NCBI GenBank assembly: GCA_903837355.1
Contig: CAILUI010000084.1
Coordinates: forward strand, 26,376-90,375
Reading direction: 5' to 3'
Length of the DNA stretch: 64,000 nt
Source of the DNA: an uncultured Victivallales bacterium
Lineage (GTDB): Bacteria; Verrucomicrobiota; Lentisphaeria; Oligosphaerales; JAFGRS01
This document shows, one piece after another, positions 1 to 9,035 of this stretch (positions are counted from its first letter, which is position 1; each line of letters starts with the position of its first letter). A model generated the notes under the pieces. The model worked only from the letters and a program-made list of their open reading frames with translations, did not search any database and was not told the DNA's origin. Position numbers and translations under genes: made by a program.

Positions 1-205
1 CCGCGAGCAGCTCGGCTTCAACGCCGACTACTACCATTTCCTGGACCAGCTCGCAACCCGCCCGCAGGTGACTGTGCTGCAGCGTGAATTCCCCGTCTAC
101 GCCGACACGGACACCTCCGACCAGACACACTTCGACCTCCCCTCCTCACGGCGGTTCAGTGCTGAGCTCGGCCGACGGCTGCAAGCCGCCTGGCCGGTGC
201 GTTAG
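1..205 (+). CDS. SGNH-like hydrolase/acyltransferase, C-terminal fragment (cut by left edge)
   Basis: The frame enters from beyond the left edge and ends at TAG 203-205, leaving the last 67 residues. Near the end is DQTHFD (D40 and H43 of the fragment), followed by a short amphipathic helix. This matches the Asp-x-x-His block that closes SGNH/GDSL-type hydrolases and the AlgJ/AlgX-like proteins linked to polysaccharide O-acetylation. The catalytic serine block would lie outside the window, so the family call rests on this one motif and the glycan-gene context. Its stop codon overlaps, tail to tail, the stop of the minus-strand glycosyltransferase next door, so no terminator can lie between them. 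Confidence 0.5.
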   Translation, partial: REQLGFNADYYHFLDQLATRPQVTVLQREFPVYADTDTSDQTHFDLPSSRRFSAELGRRLQAAWPVR

Positions 206-1908
206 CGTTTCAGCGAGTACACCGCATAGCGAGTGGTACGCGCCACCACGGGGTACGCGGTGAGCAGCCGTTCCAGATCGGGTTGCTGGGCGAGATCGCC
301 GAAATCAGTCACCACGAAGTAGTCGGCGTTCGGGTTCTGGCGCAACATCAGGTCCAGCCGCTGCTCGGCGGCAACGAGGGCCTGGCCATCTCCGCGCAGT
401 CGCCAGGCGCGCACCAGGTCACACGACGGCCAGCGCACCCCGGAGAGCTCACCCAGGTAGGCCAGCGCGCTGCCAAGGTCCTTGCCGAGGAAAATGGTGT
501 TAGCGCTGTGACCGACGCACTCCCCAACGGCACGTGCATCCGCGACGTCGGAACTCACCCCGATCGAGGCAGGACGCAGATAGCCCATGAACTTCTGCGG
601 GACGCCGCACGTCGCCCCGCACACCTTGACGACCGACTTGACGAGCCGCCTGGCTGTTAGCGGCTCACGCCCCAGGCTGGCGAGGGCTGCTGCCGCCAAA
701 CATATGGCCACAGTCACGATGACCGCGGCCAGGAGAACCCGCGCCGGCGTGAGCCACGCGAAACGGCGCTCATGCCCCACGACCACCAGCGCCAACGGCC
801 CCAGCGAAAGGGCGGCAATGGGCAGGATCTGCAGGTGGTAGTAGTCATGCGTGTGCGTGTGGAACGTGAAGATCAGCACAAAAACGGCATAGCCGGCCCA
901 CATCCCGGCGAGAACCCCTTGGTGGGGAGCTTTCTCCGGCACGAGCGCCAGCCCCGCCAAGGCGAGCAGCAACGGCATGATCCCGACCACCCGCATCAGC
1001 ATGAGCGCGACCCCGTTCCAGAAGACACGCGTCAGCAGAAGCGCCGGGACGATGCTCCCCTCGGCCTGTCCGCGCAGGCTGCTACCTGTGGTGTCTCCAA
1101 ACATCTGCCAGAGATAGTAGGCCACCGGCAGGCAGAGCGCAGCCCCGAGCAAGATCGTATACCGGCTTGTCAGCGTGCGCAGCAGTCCGTGCCGGCGCAG
1201 CGAACCGATGCCATAGACCCCCAGCAGCACGAACAGGCAGACCGGCTTGACAAACACCGCCGCGGCACACAGCCCTGCAGCCAGCAGCAGGCGCTGCAGT
1301 CCCTCGCGTTCGGCGGAGCGCAGCAACCCCAGGATACCCGCCAGCTGCAGGCAGATCATCAGCGGATCGGGCTGAAAACTGCGGGACGCGAGGAGGCCGT
1401 AGGGCATGAACAGGAAGACCGACACCGAAATCAGCGCGCTGGCTGGCGACGCCAAGCGAACGCCGATGTGGTAGAGCAGCACGGCGCCCACCATCCAGAA
1501 GCAGACCGATAGACCCCGCGGTATCCAGATGATCTCGCGGCCTGCCAACCGGTAAGCCAGCACCGCGGTACGCTCCAGGATGTGCGGCTCGAGGGTATTC
1601 TCATTGCGCCGGTTCAGGTCAGCCACCTGCCAGCGCCACGCGGGTTCGCCAGCACGGTTTTCAAGGAAGTAGGACCGCGCGATGGTCGCGCCCATGAACT
1701 GGCGCTGGGGATGGAACTCCAGCGGCGGCCTCTGCAGCCCCCAGAGCCGCAACGCCAGGCCCACCGCAAGCAGCGCCAGCAGAGCCCACTGCGGGCGTAT
1801 CCAGGCGCGCAGCCAACCATCGACCAGGTCTGACCCGCGCTGGCAGCGGGTCTTCGCCAGTTCCCGCTGCCGGAGATAACGCCCCCACCAAGCATCGACG
1901 TGGTTCAT
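202..1908 (-). CDS. GT39-type polytopic membrane glycosyltransferase
   Basis: Predicted ArnT/PMT-like (GT39 superfamily) transferase that would move a sugar from a polyprenyl-phosphate carrier at the periplasmic face of the inner membrane. A basic N-terminus of about 50 residues is followed by a first helix (WALLALLAVGLALRLWGL). A loop with LEFHPQRQ comes next, where this superfamily places its catalytic acidic residue. About ten more hydrophobic helices follow, then a soluble C-terminal region of about 170 residues. I chose ATG 1908, which has a purine-rich GGGTGGG just upstream. The frame stays open to an ATG at 2028, which would add 40 residues without a visible ribosome binding site. It is divergent from the epimerase at 2149. 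Donor and acceptor cannot be read from sequence. Confidence 0.75.
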   Translation of the reverse strand: MNHVDAWWGRYLRQRELAKTRCQRGSDLVDGWLRAWIRPQWALLALLAVGLALRLWGLQRPPLEFHPQRQFMGATIARSYFLENRAGEPAWRWQVADLNRRNENTLEPHILERTAVLAYRLAGREIIWIPRGLSVCFWMVGAVLLYHIGVRLASPASALISVSVFLFMPYGLLASRSFQPDPLMICLQLAGILGLLRSAEREGLQRLLLAAGLCAAAVFVKPVCLFVLLGVYGIGSLRRHGLLRTLTSRYTILLGAALCLPVAYYLWQMFGDTTGSSLRGQAEGSIVPALLLTRVFWNGVALMLMRVVGIMPLLLALAGLALVPEKAPHQGVLAGMWAGYAVFVLIFTFHTHTHDYYHLQILPIAALSLGPLALVVVGHERRFAWLTPARVLLAAVIVTVAICLAAAALASLGREPLTARRLVKSVVKVCGATCGVPQKFMGYLRPASIGVSSDVADARAVGECVGHSANTIFLGKDLGSALAYLGELSGVRWPSCDLVRAWRLRGDGQALVAAEQRLDLMLRQNPNADYFVVTDFGDLAQQPDLERLLTAYPVVARTTRYAVYSLKR

Positions 1909-2148
1909 TGTTGCCCACCCACCCCGCGTCCTGTTCATGTGCGCTGCAACCGACGCCCACGGCAGCGCTGACCTCCCTACCGTGATCACGTCGCGAAAAC
2001 CGGCGCTAAGGTAACGCCGTCGGGTCATGGTTGCGCCGTCTGAGTGCTTGGATTTCGCTTCCGTGCCAGTACATTCTGACCGTCGACATTCTGGTTGGAG
2101 GATGCTTGTTTAGTGGGGAGTATGGTAGAGGGGGGGGAAATCCGTAAT

Positions 2149-3195
2149 ATGCAACCTGTCGACAGCACCTTCTGGGTGGATCGTAAGGTACTGGTCACGG
2201 GGGGGGCTGGTTTCATCGGCTCGCACCTGACGAGACGATTGGTGGCTGCTGGCGCCAAGGTCCGCGTCGCAGACAATCTTGAGCGCGGTCGTAAAGAGAG
2301 TCTGGCAGATATCGAAGGGCAGATCGAGTTTTGTTTGGTCGACCTCGCGTCGCAGGACAACTGCCTTGCGGTCACGGCCGGCATGGATGTGGTGATGAAC
2401 TTGGCAGCCCGCGCTTGTGGCATGGAGTACAGCCAGAGTCACCACGGGGAAATGTTGACCTGCAATGCACTGCTCGGACTGAACATCCTCGAGGCCTCCC
2501 GCCAGAACCACGTGGACCGCGTGCTGGTCGTCAGCACGTCCTGTGTCTACCCGGACGAGGCCGCAGTACCCATCCGCGAAGAGGCCTTCACCGGGGTTCC
2601 AGAGCGGGTCAATGAGGGCTACGCTCTGGGGAAGATAGTCGCCGAGCAGCAGGCCAGATTCTATGCGCGCGAGTACGGCATGAAGATCGCCATCGCTCGT
2701 CCCAACAACGCTTACGGCCCCGGCGATACCTGGGACGGCGACAAGTCCCACGTGATCCCGGCGCTCATAAAGCGCGTGCTTGACGATGAGAACCCGGTGG
2801 TAGCTTGGGGCTCGGGGAAGCAGTCACGTGCCTTCGTGCATGTCAACGACATTACGCGCGCGTTTATGCTGCTGATCGAGCACTACGCCTGCGCCGACCC
2901 GGTGAATGTGGGGCACGAGCGTGAGACCTCGATCGCGGACCTGCTGCGCCTCATCTGTCACCTGACGGGACGCTCGCCGGAGTTCCGCTTCGACCCGACG
3001 AAACCCGAGGGCGCGCCGCGCAAGAGTCTCTCCTCCGAGAAACTCCGCCGGGTAACCGGCTATGATCCCGATACTCCCTTGGAGCAGGGACTCAAGGCTA
3101 TGGTGGACTGGTACGCGGCCCACTTCACCCTGGCCAGGTCCCCTCACCACCCTCGCGCCACCTCCTCACCCCAGGGTGCTGCGAGCACAAAGTGA
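2149..3195 (+). CDS. NAD-dependent sugar epimerase/dehydratase (extended SDR)
   Basis: A 348-residue extended short-chain dehydrogenase that probably acts on a nucleotide sugar. The Rossmann signature GGAGFIGSH is at residues 18-26, the active-site serine is in STSCVYP, and the catalytic pair is in NEGYALGK (Tyr-x-x-x-Lys). The block RPNNAYGPGD resembles GDP-fucose synthase, GDP-mannose-3,5-epimerase and UDP-glucose-4-epimerase relatives; I cannot decide among them. ATG 2149 was chosen because a purine block (GAGGGGGGGGAAA) sits about 8 bases upstream; in-frame ATGs at 2095 and 2122 are less well placed. The last ~20 residues are Pro/Ser/Thr-rich and may be non-native. It opens the plus-strand glycan module and probably supplies an activated sugar. 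Confidence 0.85.
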   Translation: MQPVDSTFWVDRKVLVTGGAGFIGSHLTRRLVAAGAKVRVADNLERGRKESLADIEGQIEFCLVDLASQDNCLAVTAGMDVVMNLAARACGMEYSQSHHGEMLTCNALLGLNILEASRQNHVDRVLVVSTSCVYPDEAAVPIREEAFTGVPERVNEGYALGKIVAEQQARFYAREYGMKIAIARPNNAYGPGDTWDGDKSHVIPALIKRVLDDENPVVAWGSGKQSRAFVHVNDITRAFMLLIEHYACADPVNVGHERETSIADLLRLICHLTGRSPEFRFDPTKPEGAPRKSLSSEKLRRVTGYDPDTPLEQGLKAMVDWYAAHFTLARSPHHPRATSSPQGAASTK

Positions 3196-3674
3196 TTGCC
3201 GACACCGTCACCGAGGTCGATGGGAAAGAGTGATTCCCCTACAAGACGCTGGTGGTGCATAACTCTCGCGAGAACACCAACATCCCCTACGCAAGAGCCA
3301 TCGCGCCGCCTGCCCCTGCGTTGAGATTTGTCAGGAACGACGAGGGCTGCGACGCCATCAACGCCATCCGTACCGGCACCGGGCCGGCGAGTGGTCGTGC
3401 ATTGTCGCCATCAGAGACGACTAGCTTCGGGCGCCGGCATCTGCAAGACCTGTGCGACGCTTGGCCGGCAACCCGACCGCCGCTCCCAGGCGCAGGGCCA
3501 GACATCGCTGGCATGCAGAACCGCACCTCTTGGTGATGGATGGTCTGACTGGAGCCGCTCCCGGCGCTAGCGGGGCTCTGGACACGCTGCCAAGCTCCGT
3601 TATAGTGGTGAAATGCGCTTCCGCTGGTCTGGAGTTCCCCGCGCGTTAGCGTCCCATCGCAAGGTGCAGAATCG
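3196..3674 (+). other. Long intergenic stretch with a possible decayed coding remnant
   Basis: There are 479 bases between the epimerase and the transporter permease with no convincing gene. One plus-strand frame reads protein-like through 3186-3230, stops at TGA 3231-3233, and continues open to 3536. It gives pieces such as PYKTLVVHNSREN and RFVRNDEGCDAINAIR before losing protein character. I do not recognise the family. It looks like a degraded gene end rather than an active gene. Confidence 0.35.
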
Positions 3675-4514
3675 GTGGTAGGAACAGAGAACAGACCCGA
3701 GTGCGTCATCCGACCGCGACATGGCCTCATCGCCATCGACTTCGCGGAGCTGTGGCGCTACCGCGAACTTTTCTGGTTCCTCGCCTGGCGCGACATCCTC
3801 GTCCGCTACAAACAGACCGTGCTGGGTGTGCTCTGGGCCGCGCTGCAACCCCTCCTGACCATGCTCGTCTTCACCGTTCTCTTCGGACGCCTCGCCAAGT
3901 TTCCCAGCAACGGCGCGCCCTACGCCGTGATCACGCTTGCGGCACTGCTGCCATGGCAGTTGTTCGCCAACGCCATGACGCAGGGCAGCGCCTCGCTGAT
4001 CGCCTCGTCGAACATGATCACCAAGGTCTATTTCCCGCGGCTCATCATCCCCTCGAGTGCCACGCTCAGCGGTCTGGTCGACTTTGCCATCTCCTTCGTC
4101 ATCCTGATCGGCGTCATGCTCTGGTATGGCGTCACCCCGCGCTGGGGGCTGCTGCTGCTGCCGCTGTTCTCCCTCTCCGCCTTCCTGGCGGCGTTTGGGG
4201 CCGCCTTGTGGCTAAGTGCCCTCAACGTCCGCTACCGTGACGTCAAGCACGTGGTCCCTTTCCTGGTCCGCATTGGCACCTACGTCAGCCCGGTAGGTTT
4301 CCTCAGCGAGGTGGTCCCCGAGCGCTGGCGCCTGTGGTACAGCCTCAACCCCATCGTCGGGGTCATCGACGGCTTCCGCTGGGCCATCCTGGGACCCGAC
4401 TTCACACCTTACTGGCCCGGCTTCTGGTTGGGCTTGGCCGTGTGCGCCCTCGTGCTCGTCTCCGGTGCTCTTTTCTTCCGTTCGACCGAGAAGACGTTCG
4501 CGGATGTCATCTAG
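3675..4514 (+). CDS. wzm: Polysaccharide ABC-2 transporter permease
   Basis: A 279-residue integral membrane protein of the ABC2_membrane/Wzm type, the channel half of an exporter that moves an undecaprenyl-linked glycan across the inner membrane. The cytoplasmic N-terminal motif RDILVRYKQTVLGVLWAALQ is the family hallmark and is followed by about six hydrophobic helices. A late ERWRLWYSLNPIVGVIDGFRW block and a charged EKTFADVI tail also match Wzm. The start codon is GTG 3675, with AAGGT about 9 bases upstream. The wzt ATPase starts 3 bases after the stop, so the two are translationally linked. It is the only Wzm in the window, though two ATPases follow. Confidence 0.93.
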   Translation: MVGTENRPECVIRPRHGLIAIDFAELWRYRELFWFLAWRDILVRYKQTVLGVLWAALQPLLTMLVFTVLFGRLAKFPSNGAPYAVITLAALLPWQLFANAMTQGSASLIASSNMITKVYFPRLIIPSSATLSGLVDFAISFVILIGVMLWYGVTPRWGLLLLPLFSLSAFLAAFGAALWLSALNVRYRDVKHVVPFLVRIGTYVSPVGFLSEVVPERWRLWYSLNPIVGVIDGFRWAILGPDFTPYWPGFWLGLAVCALVLVSGALFFRSTEKTFADVI

Positions 4515-4517
4515 GCC

Positions 4518-5780
4518 ATGTCTTCGCGCCCCATCATCTCTGTGCGCGGACTAGGCAAGAAGTACGTCCTGGGTAAGAGCCTGCGGCACGACACATTCCG
4601 TGACTCCCTCGCAGGCTTGGTCCGTGGCGCACTCCGCCGCCGACCTCTGCCCGAATCCAGGCAGCGGGCAGAGGAGTTCTGGGCGCTGAAGGATGTCTCG
4701 TTCGACGTACAGGAAGGCGAGGTCCTCGGGATCATCGGCCGCAACGGCGCCGGCAAATCGACCCTGCTCAAGGTCCTCAGCCGGATCACCGAACCGACCA
4801 CTGGCGAGATCCGCACCCGCGGCCGGGTCGCCAGCCTGCTCGAAGTCGGCACCGGCTTCCACCCCGAACTCACCGGTCGCGAGAACGTCTTCCTCAACGG
4901 TGCCATCCTCGGCATGCGCCAGGCCGAAATCAGGGCGAAGTTCGATGAGATCGTCGCCTTCTCCGGCGTCGAACGCTTCCTCGATACCCCCGTCAAGCGC
5001 TACTCCTCCGGGATGTACGTGCGCCTCGCCTTCGCCGTGGCCGCGCACCTCGATCCCGAGATCCTCATCGTTGACGAGGTCCTTGCTGTGGGCGACATGC
5101 AGTTTCAGGAGAAGTGCCTAGCTAAGATGGAGGATGTGGCCAAGTGCCAGGGCAGGACCGTCCTGTTCGTCAGCCACAACCTCTCGGCAGTATCGCGTCT
5201 GTGCCAGACCGGCCTGTGTCTGGCCGCGGGGAGGGTCAACGCCGGCGGAACCGCCGCCGCCGTCATCGACGCCTACCACCGGTCCGTTGAGCCCACGCCG
5301 GAAACCGCCGCCCGGCCCCGTGAACTGTGCGATGGCGAAGCCCGGGTGGTTGACTGGGCGCTTAGCGGCGGCACGCATACCGGTGACAGCCACATGTGCA
5401 GGACGCGGGACACCTGCGAGTTCATCTTCGCGGTAGCATCAAACGCAGAGGCACGCGACGCCTTCTTTGGGCTTGTCATTTGGGATGGAGAGGGGCGTAT
5501 CGTGATTGCCGGGAATAGCCGAGACAACGGCCAAGGGCTGCTCACCCTCCCACGCGCTGCGCTCAACCTGCGGGTGACGGTGAGACTACCGCTGAAGGCG
5601 GGGCTCTACCAACTGGACGTCAGCATCAACAGTCAGAGTTTGGGCCAACTTGAGCGGTGTTTCATGCCACGCAAGCTACATGTCTTGCCTTCTGAGACCA
5701 GCAACCTCGGGGAGGCATGGCAGGGTTTGGTGACAGAGGAACCAGTCTTCCACATCGACGGGGGCGATCCATCGTGTTAG
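4518..5780 (+). CDS. wzt: Polysaccharide ABC transporter ATPase with C-terminal glycan-recognition domain (first copy)
   Basis: A 420-residue Wzt-type ATPase that would energise the Wzm channel. Walker A GRNGAGKS is at 74-81, the signature YSSGM (the Wzt-typical form of LSGGQ) at 162-166, Walker B ILIVDEVLAVGD at 182-193 and the switch histidine in FVSHN. Residues from about 265 form a predicted beta-rich Wzt_C-type domain, which in characterised systems binds the finished glycan end. Between residues 52 and 193 it differs from the second copy at only eight positions, while the C-terminal domains share no obvious similarity. It starts 3 bases after wzm, and its stop overlaps the start of the following methyltransferase. 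Confidence 0.93.
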   Translation: MSSRPIISVRGLGKKYVLGKSLRHDTFRDSLAGLVRGALRRRPLPESRQRAEEFWALKDVSFDVQEGEVLGIIGRNGAGKSTLLKVLSRITEPTTGEIRTRGRVASLLEVGTGFHPELTGRENVFLNGAILGMRQAEIRAKFDEIVAFSGVERFLDTPVKRYSSGMYVRLAFAVAAHLDPEILIVDEVLAVGDMQFQEKCLAKMEDVAKCQGRTVLFVSHNLSAVSRLCQTGLCLAAGRVNAGGTAAAVIDAYHRSVEPTPETAARPRELCDGEARVVDWALSGGTHTGDSHMCRTRDTCEFIFAVASNAEARDAFFGLVIWDGEGRIVIAGNSRDNGQGLLTLPRAALNLRVTVRLPLKAGLYQLDVSINSQSLGQLERCFMPRKLHVLPSETSNLGEAWQGLVTEEPVFHIDGGDPSC

Positions 5781-6451
5781 GCCTACGGTCGCTGATTGGC
5801 GCCCTCCCCAGAAACTGGCGCGACCGCTACCGGGAGCGCTGGTACAGAGCTATGGCGCCTGTCCGCAGCGCCCTCCATCTGGGGCCCTGCCTTGACGTGC
5901 CGACCAACCCCGACGGTCGCGTGTACGTGAACCTTGGGTCTGGGCCAACCCACGACCCGCGCTTCATCAACATCGACGCCACCTGGTACCCTCGCGTGCA
6001 CTATGTGGCCGGTGTCGAACGGCTTCCCATGCTTCTGGACGACTCGGTCGACTTTCTCTACTGCTCACACTGCCTGGAGCATATCCCGTACCAGCGGACC
6101 GGGGCCGTGCTCCGCGAGTGGGTGCGCGTGCTGAAATCTGGCGGGCTCCTGCGTCTGGCCGTACCGGACCTGCGGGCCATCCTCAACGCCTACCAGGACT
6201 CCGGCTACTGCATCTCTGCCGTCCAGTCCTATATCCTTGGTGGGCACGACAGCCCTTACAACGTGCATCACGCCGTGTTTGACGCAACCCACCTGACTAC
6301 TGCCATGCGTGAAGCGGGCCTGGACGGCATCCGCGAATGGGCCCCAGGAGCCGACAGCACGCCACGCTTCCGGGACTACTCATCCAGCGCGATCATCATC
6401 GGTGATCGTCGTTACCCCCTCAGCCTGAACTTGGAAGGAACGAAGCAGTAG
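5774..6451 (+). CDS. Class I SAM-dependent methyltransferase
   Basis: A 225-residue predicted methyltransferase. The SAM-binding motif I reads VNLGSGPTHDPRFINID, and motif II/III contains YCSHCLEHIP followed by an RVLKSGGLLRLAVPDL strand, as in Methyltransf_11-type enzymes. I start it at GTG 5774, overlapping the wzt stop by seven bases, with GGGGGCGA upstream; the in-frame ATG at 5717 lies inside wzt. Between two Wzt genes, a plausible role is methylation of a glycan residue or of a chain terminus. Terminal modification is what some Wzt C-domains recognise (known for E. coli O9a/O8), so this location may be meaningful, but the substrate is inferred only. Confidence 0.8.
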   Translation: MLGLRSLIGALPRNWRDRYRERWYRAMAPVRSALHLGPCLDVPTNPDGRVYVNLGSGPTHDPRFINIDATWYPRVHYVAGVERLPMLLDDSVDFLYCSHCLEHIPYQRTGAVLREWVRVLKSGGLLRLAVPDLRAILNAYQDSGYCISAVQSYILGGHDSPYNVHHAVFDATHLTTAMREAGLDGIREWAPGADSTPRFRDYSSSAIIIGDRRYPLSLNLEGTKQ

Positions 6452-6650
6452 CCCGGGATTGCGCTGTAAGAGGCGCGGATCGGGCAGCGAGAGCCCGTAG
6501 GAGCTCCAACCGAGTCAGGCCGAGTATGAGTGCGTCCCGCTTGATATGGCTGGACTCCCGGCTACCTTTGCGGCCGAGGCGATCGAGAACCAACAGCGCC
6601 GGAATCGGCCAATGATGTCGCTCCTCGCGGCGATGTCGCTGCCAGCAACT

Positions 6651-7928
6651 ATGTCCACGGGCCCCATCATCTCAGTGCGCGGCGTAGGTAAGAAGTACGT
6701 CTTGGGCGGAAGCCTGCGGCACGATACCTTCCGAGACCATCTGACAGACCTTACCCGTACGGTCCTCCGACGCGGACCGGCAAGGAAAGGCAGGCTGCGG
6801 ACGGAGGAGTTCTGGGCACTGAAGGATGTCTCGTTCGACGTGCAGGAAGGTCAAGTCCTCGGCATCATCGGTCGCAACGGCTCTGGCAAGTCGACCCTGC
6901 TGAAGGTCCTCAGCCAGATCACGGAGCCGACCACCGGCGAGATCCGTACCCGTGGCCGGATCGCCAGCCTGCTCGAAGTCGGCACCGGATTCCACCCCGA
7001 ACTCACCGGCCGCGAGAATGTCTTCCTCAACGGTGCCATCCTCGGCATGCGCCAGGCCGAGATCAAGGCGAGGTTCGACGAGATCGTCGCCTTCTCCGGC
7101 GTCGAGCGCTTCCTCGAAACCCCCGTCAAGCGCTACTCCTCCGGGATGTACGTCCGCCTCGCCTTCGCCGTGGCCGCGCACCTCAATCCCGAGATCCTCA
7201 TCGTTGATGAAGTCCTCGCCGTCGGTGATACTGAGTTCCAGGGCAAGTGCCTCGGCAAGATGGGCGACATCGCCAAAGGTGGGCGCACAGTGCTGTTCGT
7301 GAGCCACAATCTGGGCGTAGTCAGGTCGCTGTGTCCAGTCTGCCTGCTTCTGGAGCAAGGCGAGGTGGCCAGTACCGGAGCTACCGACGGTGTCGTCAAA
7401 CGCTACCTGGACAAGGTCCGACCGCTTGATTCCTTGTGCCATGCCGTGCAGGACATCGAACGTCGGCCACGCAAGCACGAGTCACCACTCGCGCGCTTTG
7501 AGAAGCTCTGGATTCTGGACCACCGGGGCGAACCCGCAGCATCCTTCGTTTTCGGGGAGACGATGCGTCTGCGCCTCAAGCTGCGCTCGACCTCAACGCG
7601 AGCGCTCGGCGTTGAGGTCTTCGTGAGGACCGCGGCTGGGGATAAGTCTGGCTACTTCGCCTCGGAGCATTTCAGTGGTGTGTACGTCGGCCCAGGTCCT
7701 GGCCAGACGGTCGAGCTTGTCATACCGTCCCTGCCTTTTGCGCGAGGGAAGTACCGTCTGGACGTCGGTCTTACGGTCCCCAAAGTGGAATGGCTCGACT
7801 ACGTTGAGGATGTTGCAGTGATCGAGGTGATCGGTTGCGATCCAGGCAATACTGGTTTCAGCTTTGACCAGAGCCTAGGAGTTGGTGAGATTCACGTCCC
7901 TCACGAGTGGTGCGCTATTAACACCTAG
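6651..7928 (+). CDS. wzt: Polysaccharide ABC transporter ATPase with a different C-terminal domain (second copy)
   Basis: A 425-residue Wzt paralogue with intact ATPase motifs: Walker A GRNGSGKS, signature YSSGM, Walker B ILIVDEVLAVGD and the SHN switch. Start ATG 6651 aligns exactly with the start of the first copy (MS-x-x-PIISVRG). The frame is open to an ATG at 6546, but the extra 35 residues have no counterpart. After about residue 245 it carries an unrelated beta-rich region of roughly 180 residues (strands around VFGETMRLRLKLRS and GKYRLDVGLTV), again Wzt_C-like. About 200 bases separate it from the methyltransferase. It presumably shares the single upstream Wzm, or partners with one outside the window. 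Confidence 0.92.
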   Translation: MSTGPIISVRGVGKKYVLGGSLRHDTFRDHLTDLTRTVLRRGPARKGRLRTEEFWALKDVSFDVQEGQVLGIIGRNGSGKSTLLKVLSQITEPTTGEIRTRGRIASLLEVGTGFHPELTGRENVFLNGAILGMRQAEIKARFDEIVAFSGVERFLETPVKRYSSGMYVRLAFAVAAHLNPEILIVDEVLAVGDTEFQGKCLGKMGDIAKGGRTVLFVSHNLGVVRSLCPVCLLLEQGEVASTGATDGVVKRYLDKVRPLDSLCHAVQDIERRPRKHESPLARFEKLWILDHRGEPAASFVFGETMRLRLKLRSTSTRALGVEVFVRTAAGDKSGYFASEHFSGVYVGPGPGQTVELVIPSLPFARGKYRLDVGLTVPKVEWLDYVEDVAVIEVIGCDPGNTGFSFDQSLGVGEIHVPHEWCAINT

Positions 7929-7987
7929 AGTCGTGTTCACTCGCGGGACCGACACAATCTCTGGCGGCTTCCGGTGGTGGGCTATGT

Positions 7988-8914
7988 ATGATATCCCTTA
8001 GGCGGAGCATCGCGTGGCGCGTGACCATCTACAACAGGCTTTGGCGCCGCCTGTTCCATCTCGGCGCGGCGCCGCTTGTCGCTCTTTTCCCTAAGCAACC
8101 CGTAACCGCCGTTCTCTGTGGCAGAAACGACGGGTATACGCCCGACTTCCTGAACCGAGTTCGGACCTGCCTGGCGTGGGCTTTCCGGCACGGACTCACA
8201 GACGCTGTCTGGGTGGAGTGGAATCCCCCCGTAGGTGTCCCTCTCCTGGCGCGCGAACTGACTCGGTGCTTCCCGAGACTCCGGGCATATGAGGTCCCCG
8301 GATCTGTCCACGAGCAGGCCTGTCAGAACCCAGCTTTCGGACTGATGGAGTACCACGCGAAAAATGTGGGTATTCGAAAGGCTCGAACGGACTGGGTGTG
8401 CTGCACCAATGCAGACATCATCTGGGGCCCAGACACCTTCCCTTGGTTCTCAGCGTTGCGCCGGGGGAAGGTCTACCAGACCAGAAGGATCGACTTCGAC
8501 TGGACGGGGGAGAACATCAGTACCCGTCTGTTGGTACAGCGGCAACGGTACAGGAGAGTCTACCGCGACGACTGCGTGCCCCTGGATGGCGCTGGCGATT
8601 TCACACTGGCAACGGCAGAGATGTGGCACCAGGCACAGGGCTACGATGAGTCACTCAGGAGCCATCGATTCAACTGTGACAGTCGCGGGGTACTGCAACT
8701 GATCGCGCATGGGGCTGAACTGGTTCGTATCGGTACAGTGTTCCATATGGACCACGGCAACTCCAGTGCCAACGGATGGCGCCCCACGAACGGGCTGAGG
8801 TTTGACTACAGGGCCGGTCTTCCTTATAAGAACAACGATGATTGGGGACTAGCTGCCGCACGCGAGGTGGAGATCGGAGACCGGATATGGCGTCTGGAGC
8901 TAGCCCTGCCCTAG
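7988..8914 (+). CDS. Glycosyltransferase, GT-A/GT2-like
   Basis: A 308-residue soluble protein with a GT-A-like layout. Strand and loop AVLCGRNDGYTPDFLNRV stands where GT2 enzymes begin nucleotide binding. TNADIIWGP resembles the DxD-type metal/nucleotide site, and GAGDFTLATAEMW resembles the acceptor loop. The N-terminal 30 residues are basic and amphipathic (RRSIAWRVTIYNRLWRRLF), suggesting peripheral membrane contact. Similarity to textbook GT2 enzymes is weak, so family placement is tentative; the context strongly supports a role in building the ABC-exported glycan. ATG 7988 is used; an overlapping ATG at 7984 is in another frame. Confidence 0.65.
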   Translation: MISLRRSIAWRVTIYNRLWRRLFHLGAAPLVALFPKQPVTAVLCGRNDGYTPDFLNRVRTCLAWAFRHGLTDAVWVEWNPPVGVPLLARELTRCFPRLRAYEVPGSVHEQACQNPAFGLMEYHAKNVGIRKARTDWVCCTNADIIWGPDTFPWFSALRRGKVYQTRRIDFDWTGENISTRLLVQRQRYRRVYRDDCVPLDGAGDFTLATAEMWHQAQGYDESLRSHRFNCDSRGVLQLIAHGAELVRIGTVFHMDHGNSSANGWRPTNGLRFDYRAGLPYKNNDDWGLAAAREVEIGDRIWRLELALP

Positions 8915-9035
8915 GTTGGGTGACGGCTACCGATGCCACCTTTGCGGCAACAACAACCCTGCATCCCTCTCGACGTGATGGCCAAACTGGACCGGCAAGG
9001 GACGGCGCACACACAGTCCGGAGCAGCATCCAACG

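Noticed and set aside
2029..2148. Divergent promoter between the GT39 gene and the epimerase
   Set aside because: A promoter is expected but I could not find a convincing -35/-10 pair with correct spacing, so none is listed.
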